NCBI GenBank assembly: GCA_014529385.2
Contig: CM043966.1
Span: 38,677,037-38,741,036 of the forward strand
Reading direction: 5' to 3'
DNA length: 64,000 nt
Source of the DNA: Adiantum capillus-veneris
Taxonomy: Eukaryota; Streptophyta; Polypodiopsida; Polypodiales; Pteridaceae
The position numbers and the translations under genes are program-made. Position 1 is the first letter of the stretch. Every line of letters begins with the position of its first letter. This document shows positions 9,600-19,120 of this stretch, one piece after another. Below the pieces are notes generated by a model that made no database searches, was not told the DNA's origin, and saw nothing but the letters and a program-made list of their open reading frames with translations.

Positions 9600-10756
9600 T
9601 TGAGCGTACCAAAGCACAAAGTAATTCTATACATAAGTATAATAAGCATGGATGACAATAACCAAGAGAGTAGAATAAAAATTAATAACTTTGATTTTGC
9701 ACACGAAGGTGCTAATGATGATGCCCCCATGTTTGATGATTACCTTGTTACTAGGTTGTTAATAGGTTGCAGCTATGGGCAACCCTACTTTGCAAGCCAA
9801 AGTTACTCAACAACTTTTTGCTTATGGGATTTCCCTTCCTCTCCAAGAGGAGAGAGAGCTTAGGAGATCTCTTGATGAGACTCCCAAAAGAAGACTCTCT
9901 CCCATAAGAGAGGAGGAATCCAAAGAACAAGAAAGAAGTGAATCCCTAAGTTCCTCTGACAATGTGGCTCCATGAAGATGGCAGTCTAGACGATCGTCAA
10001 CTCCTCCCCAAGAGGAAACGATCAACCCATATTCCTTCTCTTGGTCGCCTTGAAAGGGAAGTGAGCAAACAAAGGAAGAAAAGGGCAAGAAAGAGGTCAC
10101 CCTATTCTCCTTCTTCTTCACCTTCCTCCTTTTCCGACGAAAGCTATAGATATTCTCCTAGAGAATACAAGAGGGGAGGACATCACAAATCTTACCCAGC
10201 ATGGTGAAGGTCACAAAAGCTCAGAAGTTCAAAGAGGGACGAAAGAGTATATCTTTTCTCACCTATGATGGCACCTCTGGTGCTACAGACAAAGTATTAG
10301 CCTTCATCCAAAAATTTGATGCGGCCTTTGGGGATGAGGGTTTCACGAAGTCCTCCAACCTACACCATGTACCTATGCACTTCCAAAAACAGGCTCGTCA
10401 ATGGTGGGCTAGCCTTCGTGGTAACGGTGAAGCCCCAAAGACATGGAAAACTCTACGAGTTTTCATCATGAAGCAATTCCTTGCAAGCGATGCAAAGGAC
10501 AAAGTGCTTACCAAATGGCAGAGTTTGAAGCTTCTCTCCCATGAGTCTATCCATAAATATGTGGATAAGTTTTGGGATTTACATTTCAAGGCTATTGTCT
10601 TTCAAAAGATAGAATTTGCCGAGAAAAAGCAAAATTTTTGTGTGGGTTTACCTGAAGAGATGGCCGAGTACGTCAACTCCCAACGACCTAATTCTACATT
10701 GAAGTAATCCACCACACTATGGTTGCTTCGCGCATCAATTTCCAACAAGAGGCCAG
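9600..10756 (+). pseudogene. gag: Gypsy-A gag polyprotein, truncated by a copia insertion
   Basis: Leader and Ser/Arg-rich region (SYSPSREYK-like near 10145-10180) precede an intact 168-codon stretch, 10201-10707. That stretch carries the plant retrotransposon gag domain: FIQKFDAAFGDEGF, then FQKQARQWWASLRGNGEAPK, then FVGLPEEM-like CVGLPEEMAEYVNSQRP. A shift at about 10705 is followed by ARINFQQ-like sequence up to the copia LTR at 10757. The zinc knuckle that should follow is cut off; the minus-strand copy at 22985 still has it. Confidence 0.8.
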
Positions 10757-11126
10757 TGTTAAGTATGGAGCCTAATTTATCCCTTGTAAATTTTTTGTAT
10801 TAAAACTGTACATTTGTAAGGCCCCTCTTATGAGGAGAAGCCATCATACGTGAAGAAAAAACACTCTCCGAAAACCAAAATTTTCACGAACCCTTTGGCC
10901 TTTAGAAGGAGGCCTCTTCTACACACAAAAATAGATTTAAGGAGTGTGAAGCATTGTGGTGTAGTGTGAAATTGATGTAAGGTGGTGAGAGTGAATCAAG
11001 GCGGGAGCTCCAAAAGGGTATAATCCCTTTGTAATCTACTTCTTGTTTTGAAGTACTAAAGCCATTTGAGTGGCTGCTTTCCTGTGGACGTAATCCACAT
11101 TGGGTGAACCACATGTATTGTGTGTG

Positions 11127-11157
<31 letters not shown>

Positions 11158-11246
11158 AATTATAATCTCTCCTATGTGAAAATAATCTCTCTCCATATTA
11201 AGTAAACTACTCAATTATCTACTTAGCTACGCCATATTTCTTAACA
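10757..11246 (+). mobile_element. Copia 5' LTR nested in gypsy-A gag
   Basis: 490 bp bounded by TGTTAAG at 10757 and CTTAACA ending at 11246, a perfect 7-bp terminal inversion with TG...CA ends. It is followed after two bases by TGGTATCAGAGC (11249-11260), the classic primer-binding site complementary to initiator tRNA-Met. A (CT)n tract lies at 11127-11157. The partner 3' LTR is absent. Confidence 0.85.
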
Positions 11247-11248
11247 AC

Positions 11249-12110
11249 TGGTATCAGAGCAAGGTTTGCTCGTAGCTAAAGTATCTCAAGGAAAGGATTC
11301 CTTCATTTGAGTGAAAGTAATGGTGGAGGAAGGGAATTTCAAGATAAAGAAGTTCAAAGGCAAGAACTAACAACATTGGAAGATGCAGTTTGAAGACTAT
11401 CTCTACTCCCAGGAGCTTTATTTTCCACTAGGCAGTCTTGCAAAGAAGCCCGCAACAATGGCAGATGAAGCATGGATTGTTCTTGACCAAAAGGCATTAG
11501 AAACAGTTCGTCTAAGCTTGGCGTCAACAATGGCCTTCAATGTTTCAGAGATGAAGATCACAGAGGACTTGATGAAGTCACTTGACGGCCTCCACAAGAA
11601 ATCATCGACATCCAATAAGGTATTTCTCATGAAGCACTTGTTCAATCTAAAGATGGCAGAGAATGGTTCAATTGCAGAACACCTAAATGACTTTAACACC
11701 AACATAATTCAACTTTGATCGGTGAAAATAAATTTTGATGATGGAGTGCGAGCTCTTCTTATACTATCATCTCTATCGAGATAGTTGGGACAGCCTTGTA
11801 ATGGCTGTAAGTAACTCTATCTCTGGCACAAATACTCTTAAGTTTGATGATGTTTTGGGTGTCCTCCTAAGCAAGGAAATGTAAAGGAGAAGCATAGGAG
11901 AATCATCAAGTGTTTCACTGTCAGTGGAAACAAGAGGAAGGCCTAAGGAGAGGCTCAAAAAACCAAAAGGTTCGTGATCGCTCAAGGAGGATCAAGTCAC
12001 GCACAAAATCAGTTCTTGAATGTTGGAACTGCGGCAAGAAGGGCCACATCAAGAAGGCAAAAAGATGTTGCTGACAAGCACATAAGGGCCTTAATGTTTG
12101 AAGAAAATGA
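11249..12110 (+). pseudogene. gag: Copia gag (UBN2-type) with zinc knuckle
   Basis: Starts MVEEGNFKIKKFKGKN at about 11320, then a TAA where a Tyr or Asn codon is expected before HWKMQFEDYLYS. It continues openly to 11718 (WIVLDQKALETVRLSLA; LMKSLDGLHKKSST). After a shift, CWNCGKKGHIKK (about 12025) is a CCHC zinc knuckle whose last Cys is displaced. Copia protease, integrase and RT are absent: the sequence passes directly into gypsy integrase, so the element's 3' part was deleted. Confidence 0.8.
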
Positions 12111-12139
12111 TTGAGTCTTACTTAAGTTTTCCAAGGCTC

Positions 12140-12563
12140 GATTGAGGAAAATGACGGGCAAAAATCCTACGGGCCATCAACAATATCTTGCTAAACTAGC
12201 AAAAGGATACTATGGTCCCTTTTCAAATTCTGAAGCCAATCAATGAGATGGCTTATTGAGTCAAGCTACCCAACCATTGGCTCATACACAATGATTTTTA
12301 TGTGAGCCTACTTAAGCCCTACAAAGAAGAGCCACCAGGTGAACCAATTGTTGAAGATCCTCCCGAAATCAAAGACGAAGAAGAGGTGTTACAACCCAAA
12401 GCTATCCTTCGGCATGAAGACAAGGTACTACAACATGGTAAGATTATTTGACGGTATCTTATTAAGTTCAAAAATTATCTTTTGAAGATGGTAGATGGAT
12501 GCCAGGAATACAGCTTAAGGATAGTATGAACCTTGTCAATGCTTACAATGCTACATTAGAGTA
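12140..12563 (+). pseudogene. Gypsy-A integrase C-terminus with chromodomain-like end
   Basis: Reads LAKLAKGYYGPF, shifts frame, then LKPINEMAY, then VKLPNHWLIHNDFYVSLLKP, then RYLIKFKNYLLEDGRWM. The GPF...KL...FHVS.LKP pattern is the integrase C-terminal module of Ty3/gypsy elements, and YLIKFKNY..EDGRW is a chromodomain-like ending as in chromoviruses. Stops at about 12265 and 12450 break it. The remaining 350 bp to the 3' LTR are non-coding and end in a purine-rich CAAGAGAGAGG polypurine tract at 12904-12914. Confidence 0.75.
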
Positions 12564-12917
12564 AGAAAATGTACATATTTTTTTTAAATGACCAATGTTT
12601 TTGTCTTAGAAGGATAATTCTCTTTTTATTGTGCACAAATTTAGATAGTATGCATGCTTTCAATCATGTTTGTGATGACGAAGTCTCTCAAACACCAAGT
12701 AGAATTTGTCACTCTACTTTGGGAGAATGAAATGGACTAAAAAGCAGACATGCTTGTGGTAGCTACGTCTCCCAAGCCAAATGGATTGGTCATCCATCTT
12801 GGAATGATGTCGTAGGGTAAAAAGAGATTTAACCGCTAAGAAACATTGACTAATGACCAAGGTTTTATCTCTTCTACCATAGTCAAGCCTACGACTATGA
12901 TTTCAAGAGAGAGGTAA

Positions 12918-14300
12918 TGTTATAAAATCTAATATCCAACCAAACCAAATGATTTTCTCATATCAAACTAATCATTTAATATGGTAGAGTAGACAAGAAC
13001 AAGGGTTAGAATACAAACATGTGCTTATGGATCTATCTCAACACGGGGCCAAAGTTAAAGGGGTCTAAATGAGAGATGATCTGTCAAAGAGCAAGACTAG
13101 CAGCTTAAAGACCTTAGGGTTAGATTCATAAAAGACCTCCAATGATTAGTGTTAAAATTACTTTGACCTTAGGCAAGCTAAGGTTGTGCGTGAGGTGGGA
13201 ACACGACCCAAGATTGAGGTGCTTGTCGTGCTTGTTGACTAAGGTGCTTGAGGTGCTTAATGCCTAAGGTGCTAAGGTGCTCCATGACTAATGTTCTTGA
13301 GGGGTTAAGGTGTTCAAAAGTCAAATCACATCCCTACTCATGAGGGGGCGAGCCCTCTTTGTAGGAGCTAGAGAGAGAACACACACACCCTCACACAAGG
13401 CAAGCTTGGTATAAAGAAAGCAACTAGGATACTTGCCAAGATCCTCTTTATGTTGCCCTCATTTTGTGCCTAAAGCCTATTGGTTGGCCTCCCAAGTGGT
13501 CCAATCATAATTTAGTTAATTAAATTAATTGTTTATGCATTTATCAAGTCCTCTCTCTCAAAGGGTAAAGGGGGACACTTGTACTAGGGTTAGCATGCTT
13601 GCTTGATATGCACTATGCATGTGATTGGCCATGCTTGCAGGTGTACAATGAGCTTCCACCTTGAGCTAGAAGAGGGGGTCGATCAAAGCAAGGAGGGGGA
13701 TTGCTTGGGGGTATACTCCTACACACACACCCACACACACTCATTGTGTGGGTTCCAAGTGCAAGAGCTCCATCTCCTTCTCCAAGCTAGTAGGGAAGTT
13801 GAGAGCTTACACCAAAACTCTTGGCTATGGAATGCAAATCCAACCAAGAGCCATGCTTCAATGCTTAAGCTTTCCATCTTCTCCATCTTCATTACTATGC
13901 TATTATGTATGCTAGCAAGAAGAGTCATGACAAGTGAGGAACTATTTCTTTCTCCTATGAATGTTTCTTCTTCCTCTTGCCTACCCTCATTCCCTACTAG
14001 CTCTCTCCACTAGGCCTTGGGACTAAGGCCGACGATGGTTAATGCTTTTAACAAAGTCTATGTTATGCTCATGATGCATGAAGCTTTCCATATGCATTGT
14101 ATCACCTAAGTTACAAGGGAACACAAAGATTGTATTGTACCAAGTCTCTCTTGATGGGAGAATCTATAATACAAAACACTATTGGAGGACCGCCGGCTCC
14201 ACATAAATCCGGTCCTTAATTTTTGTCAAGTTCTTTTAACTCTCTCTCTCTTGAAAAATTATTGTTAATGCCAAATTAATCAAGTAATATGGTTATGTTT
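12918..14300 (+). mobile_element. Gypsy-A 3' LTR
   Basis: Begins TGTTATAAAATC right after the polypurine tract and matches the 5' LTR at both ends. The middle (13320-13800) includes ACACACACCC repeats at 13720-13742, and GTGCTTGAGGTGCTTAATG-like direct repeats occur near 13230-13310. Homology to the other copies fades after ATATGGTTATG at about 14296, short of the expected CACA end. Confidence 0.7.
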
Positions 14301-14830
14301 CTACTGACTTCATAGGTCTTGGTGTTGTCATAGATATATTTCCATCCGACTTTGTTGAGGAACAACCAATCAAGAGTCTCACAAGAACCTTCAATGCTCT
14401 TCATGCGGACATTGATGTTATGATGCTTCTGAACTTGCCACTTTGATTCTAGTGCAACACAGAATATTCTTCTACTCACACACGTATGTAGTACCAGCCT
14501 TGAAGGATGGATATGGTAAGATCATTGCTGTTGAAAAACCTTCATTACTGAGTCTGGAATGGCCACAACCAGATGTGTGGTCACTCTTCTCAGTGAAGGA
14601 GAAGATTATTTCCAAAACTTTCTCCTCATTAAAATTTGGGAAGGCTTCCAGAACAGTACGGCTCAATTGGTGCTGCCCATGCATGTTTTTGTACACATAC
14701 TCAAGACATTGCCATTCAGTGTCACACCTTCTATGTTTTGTAGCAAGAATGTCATGTATGAAGCACTAAAACTGGTATTTGGAGATAATTGGAAAATGGT
14801 TGAGGGAGTGCACCAAGGAGATAAATAAAA
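14300..14830 (+). other. Coding-like sequence, family unknown
   Basis: Three overlapping frames look coding in succession: FIGLGVVIDIFPSDFVEEQP (about 14310), then HTYVVPALKDGYGKIIAVEK (14480-14560), then GEDYFQNFLLIKIWEGF (to 14828). The hand-over between frames suggests a decayed gene with small indels. I cannot name the family. It precedes the second copy of the H3-carrying unit and may belong to it. Confidence 0.3.
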
Positions 14831-15458
14831 GTGTAAGTTGAAGGCTTCAGGTATAGAGATACGATATTTGAAAGTGCACAGTACTTTGTACCTATGTTTC
14901 CACTATGAGCGTTGGATGTGTAAGAGTGGAAAGTAGATACCCTTACAATCTAGTGTTGCTAATTTTGTGACATTTAACATGCCCGCTACTTTTTCAAATG
15001 GTGTTTCTGAGATTGTATAAGTTAGTGAACACTAAACACTCACCAACATACGGGAACACTTGATTATCTTGGGCTATCAAGAAATCAAAGATGCTTACTT
15101 TTTTCTCAATTGGTAAAAGGTCAGTTTAATTTATATGTTGTCTACATGTGCCAATTTTTAGTCTTATTGTTGTTTCAAATTGGTAGGAGGATGGAGGTAG
15201 CCATGAAAGTGCAAGAGGAGTGGAGGGTTGGCAGTGCACTGTCTTTAAGTTGATCTGATAGATCAATGTAACCGGCTCTAATGCCATGTTGTAAAGCATT
15301 CTGTTTAATGGAAATTCAAGACTTTTTTGTCGTTATAGTATCACCTTCATTAATTAAGTTTTTTAGATTTTGTTTGGATGTTTGTGTGTACACCCATTTG
15401 TGTTTGTATCTATATCAAAGAGCTTTGGGATGGCATCTTTTTTTGCAACGGGCTGGGG
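14830..15458. other. No gene seen
   Basis: AT-rich sequence without a convincing reading frame or repeat. I see nothing I can name. Confidence 0.5.
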
Positions 15459-15475
15459 AAGGGGGGGGGGGGGGG

Positions 15476-15551
<76 letters not shown>
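15459..15551. repeat. Poly-G followed by (GA)n microsatellite
   Basis: A run of about 18 G at 15461-15478 is followed by an uninterrupted (AG)n of about 36 units. Frames through it give Arg-Glu or Leu-Ser strings and are not genes. Confidence 0.95.
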
Positions 15552-15552
<1 letters not shown>

Positions 15553-15825
15553 ATGGCAGCCCATGCTAGCGCATCCTCCTCCCATGTAGCAGCAGTGTTG
15601 GAAGAGCCACACACCCCCCTTTCGCGGTTTATTCTTTTCTTAGAGGACACCGAATATGTTGGATGCAATGATCTTCACTGATTCTTTACTCGCACAATGT
15701 ATTTACAAAAAACCATGCAGCTCCAGAATGACGCTTTTCATGACATCATAAGTATATGCATGCGCATATACGCAAGTATGCTATGAACTTTGAAGACAAT
15801 GCCATGTTGTGGTTGCCATGTGATC

Positions 15826-16250
15826 TGCTTTGCTACATCCACCTGCATTCTCAAAGAGACTGGCCCGCTTTGAGGTGATTGCAAAAGAGGCAAACCACTT
15901 CCGCCAAGTGACAAAGAAAGTTGCAGACTCCTTCAAGAAGCACAAAATTGGGCAATCTTTCTTGTCCAACATTGCCACTCTCTTCTTCCTCGTCAAGGAG
16001 GAGCCCTCCTTGGAGGATATGGAGATCCCACATATGGAAGTGGGTGGGGTGCTGTTGATCATAAAGATCCCAAGGCCGCCCCTACAGATGTCCAAAGTGA
16101 GCGAAGACTGCAAGCTGCCAAATATCCCCACAACTTGGAAGAAGCAGTTGCAGTGAGAGAGAAGATTGTTGGCACCTCCAAGGTGCCCGACCCTAAGAGC
16201 CGTGACCCTGTTACAATTCTTGAAGTGGAGATTATCCATCTCAGCATCAT
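15826..16250 (+). pseudogene. Decayed coding segment upstream of the partner gene
   Basis: An open stretch to 16156 reads PAFSKRLARFEVIAKEANHF, then KKVADSFKKHKIGQSFLSNI, then EEPSLEDMEIPHMEVGGVLL. After the stop the same strand continues REKIVGTSKVPDPKSRDP in another frame. Composition is protein-like and lysine-rich, but I do not recognise it. It is on the same strand as the partner gene at 16.5-17.1 kb and may be its 5' part. Confidence 0.35.
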
Positions 16251-17117
16251 AATTATAGAAGATTAAGAGTATTTATTCTAACATGATCTAGAAAAGGCTT
16301 TTAGTGTCCGACTAGATGAGTGTCTTAGCCTCATATGCACCATGATGGAGTTCCCTCTTGATCCTACACCACAAGCTGCTTCCATTGGGGGACTCTATTG
16401 CTGACACAATTGCACTAGTGACAGTGGATATTCTTACTGCAGAGTAGAGTGAAGTCACAAACGAGGACTTCATTGCCACACAAGCCAGGGTTGTGGCCAA
16501 CAAAACTCCTATCTGCCCCAATTTGCTTGGTTCGCGGAGCCCCTGCAAGGTTCATGCGAGCAAATCTTCTATCAACCTTGAAGCCACCCCAACCATGGAT
16601 GATGAGGATAAGCAACAAGAGGTAATACTAAGCATCTTCTACGTTGATAATTCAACCTTTCTTATTTTGTTTTGGTTAATTACAATTTTGCAGGATGTTT
16701 TAGACATGGACCTATGGGCTAGCCGGAAGGGGGGAGAGCACACGGTGTTTGGGCCTTAGGCAGTCCCTAGCACACTCCATTGGCAAACTATCAATGCAGG
16801 ATGTGTGCATCCTACACAAGGAGTTCTCCCCGAATTTCCATTTTGTTTTGTGGATGCTTAAGGCCGCAAGTAAACTCCTATACTTAGCCACCATCCCTCA
16901 AACATCCCATGTAATTATTCTGGTGAAAAAATCACTTTCATTTTCCACTTTTGACATTGGCTTTCGCTGCAAGGTCATGACACGCATAGCTCTTTGTCAA
17001 GCCTTGGGGGTTGATAGTGCCCAAGCTATAACTGCTTCTGTACTCACAACCATTCTACCCAATGCTATAGAACATCGTAGAGAGATCGCAAAGCGCCTCC
17101 TATCGAAAGATAGTTAA
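16250..17117 (+). pseudogene. Partner gene of the H3-carrying unit, second copy
   Basis: The best-kept part, 16749-17117, reads GLRQSLAHSIGKLSMQDVCI, then LHKEFSPNFHFVLWMLKAAS, then FDIGFRCKVMTRIALCQAL, ending AIEHRREIAKRLLSKDS. It aligns along its length with the remnants in both arms of the inverted repeat (4660-5015 and 2800-2385). Shared features are an HKxF..F.xW core, a Phe-rich G(F/V)xxK block and a QA dipeptide. The upstream frame 16493-16630 (KSSINLEATPTMDDEDKQQE) may be an earlier exon, since a GT follows directly at 16621 and a TTTTGCAG acceptor-like site lies at 16686-16693. Function unknown. It converges on the H3-like gene 530 bp away. Confidence 0.5.
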
Positions 17118-17645
17118 GCCGGATGTACAAGCTTTTAAATGAAAATTATCTCTCTTGTCCATGATCTTTTGCAAAATTCAATTTATTGATTTGATCATGT
17201 TCAGTGTGACAAGGCAAACTGTGAAATTCTACCCATTTGTACTATGTATTAACTACTTGAATGTTGATTTTGTACATTGAAAATAATTTGTCCAAAAATT
17301 AGCATATAAATTGTTTTTTTGTACTAGTTGAGTCCTGTAGGTGACATATTCTGCAATTTTGTATGTGTCCACAAGGCCGCAAGAATGTGCCTTGCAAGCC
17401 TGCTGCATGTCTGGCCAAACCTTGATGCCTTGTCGACACAACTAATTTGACTGGTTTTCCAATATTCTGGCAATATTCAGAGAGAAAAACTTTTACCCAG
17501 TGGACAATTTCAAGCCAAAAAAAAATTTATTTAGCTTTAGTTTTGCCATCATCCAAGCAATGCCTGCCAACTGGAGAACCTTTTGTACAGTTGATTATCA
17601 TCTCATCTTCAACCATTTAACAAAATAAATGTAGAAAAATAGACA
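17118..17645. other. Spacer between the convergent genes
   Basis: AT-rich intergenic sequence between the ends of the partner gene and the H3-like gene. I see no repeat or gene. In the right arm the equivalent spacer is about 1.7 kb, expanded by tandem repeats, a palindrome and a MITE. Confidence 0.5.
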
Positions 17646-18429
17646 TTAAAAGTGGACATTAAGTTTACATAGAGCGACAAAAAGAGACGTATTGTATTTG
17701 TTGCAAAGTGAAAATACATTGAGTTCACAAGAAAAAATGAATCCAGTACAAGGGTTCCAAAGTAAATTATAATTTGATGTCAGAGGGTATAAGTCATGCC
17801 TTAGGAAACATGCAAGTTGCATTTCCTTGGCCATGATTGTTACACGCTTGGCATGGACAGCACATACCAATGTGTCTTCAAAGAGATAAACCAAATAAGC
17901 CTCTACAGCCTCCTGAATCGATTCAAGGGCAATTGCAGACATCCAAATCTCTGTGTTGTAGCTTTGTAGCACTTCCTTAAATGTCCGTGCGAATGGTGCT
18001 TTTCTGAATAAGCAGCTCCATTGTCTTTTGATAATGCCAAAATTCAGCAAACGCTAGACAAAACCGTTGTGTTCTTTGAGGTCGGCGTTATGCTCTGAGC
18101 TCCTTGTGGCTTTGCTCTCTGCGGCTTTGTGTAGAATTTTGACTTTCAACGATGCTTGGGGGTGGCTGGGGGACATCTTCATCCAGATCATAATCCTCAT
18201 CATCACTGCTACACTCATCATTGTTGGGTTCATCAGAAGGCATGGCACCCATTCCTCTGGGTAGTGACTTGCCGACCACAATGTGGCGACCTGGGCCAGA
18301 TGGCATCACACCCATTTGGCTTGGCAACGTCTTTCCACCCACCCTATGATTCAATGGGGTGTCCTCCCCTACCCACGACAGACGTTCATCAGACGTCCGT
18401 CTCTGTGTGTTCCGGGTCAACTAGCTCTT
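17646..18429 (-). pseudogene. Divergent histone H3-like gene (histone fold)
   Basis: The best-preserved H3-like fold in the window. After a TAG at 18054 the frame reads IIKRQWSCLFRKAPFARTFK, then EVLQSYNTEIWMSAIALESI, then [20 protein letters not shown], then [15 protein letters not shown]. These correspond to the alpha-N, alpha-1, alpha-2 and alpha-3 segments of H3; canonical H3 has RKLPFQRLVREI, then [31 protein letters not shown]. The APFARTFKEV segment and the missing canonical loop recall centromeric H3, while HAKRVTIM is canonical. Upstream, in a different frame (18420-18088), an acidic tail-like region reads NNDECSSDDEDYDLDEDVPQ after a twofold GK(T/S)LP..MG(V/A)MPS repeat. The first codon of that stretch is TTG, so the true start is not here. 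Past the fold the frame runs on to 17646, unlike H3, which ends soon after. Probably a pseudogene, but less decayed than the arm copies. Confidence 0.7.
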
Positions 18430-18696
18430 GTCGGGGGGGGGGGGGGGGGGGGGGGGGTTCACTATTTAGTACCTCCCTATATAACGCGTATTCACGGGGT
18501 ATTAAAAAAACCACTTTTTTAACATGTCTAAATGAATAAAATGACCCCTTATTTTAGGACTTTTTTCCAAAATTGAATATAAAACCCCCTTATTTTGATG
18601 TATCTCTATTAAATTGCCTAAATTTTTTTTATTTTAAAACCCCTCTTATTGAACTCACGTTATACATTAACATGATAACATAGTGCACCCCCCAAG
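18430..18696. mobile_element. 267-bp MITE related to the one at 5423
   Basis: Ends GGGGGGTTCACTAT (after a G-run of about 25 at 18433-18457) and, inverted, GGGGGGTGCACTAT at the right end. The 8-bp TAGCTCTT flanks it at 18422-18429 and 18697-18704. The interior is AT-rich with CCCCTTATT and CCCCCTTATT blocks. It sits in the 5' region of the H3-like gene. The termini and duplication length match the MITE at 5423-5670, so they form one family. Confidence 0.75.
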
Positions 18697-19120
18697 TAGC
18701 TCTTCTGGTTGCCAATTTGCACGCATCTTTTGCTTTCTGTGCGCCTCAATGGTCTTTGGATCCTTCTTTGCAATTTGCTTGTTGCTTGCCATCGTGAAAG
18801 TGCATTTGGGGGGCTTCTTAGAGCTTGTGGTGTCCGGTGAGGGAAGGAGTGTTATGTGTTTGTGAAGGGGGGGGGGGGGGGGGGGGGGTTACCTCTTTAT
18901 ACAGAGTGGCCATATGAGGGTAGGTTCACATGGTGGAAAAGAGCCGCAAATTGCACGAGAACATAACCACATGAAATTGGATAACTATTCAAACACATAG
19001 AGCAAAATGCACACTTGTAAAATTGCATAAACAATCAAACAATGAAAACACTTGATCCAAAAAAAGAGACCATCCAAGTGTGATGGATTTTCCATTTTCA
19101 TGAGATTCTAAATACATCTA
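18697..19120. other. Upstream region with poly-G run
   Basis: On the minus strand a short basic stretch reads MASNKQIAKKDPKTIEAHRK (about 18793-18730), which might be part of the gene upstream of the MITE. I cannot join it in frame with confidence. A G-run of about 21 lies at 18868-18888. Confidence 0.4.

Larger units (their letters stand above)
6982..14300 (+). mobile_element. Gypsy-A LTR retrotransposon, rearranged and nested
   Basis: A 5' LTR starts at 6982 (TGTCATAAAATC) and a 3' LTR at 12918 (TGTTATAAAATC). A primer-binding-site-like TGGTATCAGGGC lies at 9240. Inside are gag (9600-10756), a nested copia LTR and gag (10757-12110) and the integrase C-terminus (about 12140-12563). Protease, reverse transcriptase, RNase H and the integrase core are missing, presumably lost together with the 3' part of the copia insertion. 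The 3' LTR cannot be followed past about 14300. A related copy on the minus strand lies at 22405-28628. Confidence 0.75.

Noticed and set aside
15281-15681. Open frames encoding Arg-Glu or Leu-Ser repeats (also at 44608-44945, 45889-46215, 48862-49590 and 52016-52540)
   Set aside because: They are translations of (GA)n, (CT)n and (CA)n microsatellites and have no independent support.
18088-18420. A histone tail starting MTRNTQRRTSDERL
   Set aside because: The first codon is TTG and lies just inside a MITE insertion site, so the resemblance to an H3 MTRT-type start is accidental.
17646-18429. Calling the H3-like gene a true CENH3
   Set aside because: APFARTFKEV and the acidic upstream region are suggestive, but the alpha-3 region HAKRVTIM is canonical-like, the frame has a stop, and no functional N-terminus is visible. 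Only H3-like is supported.
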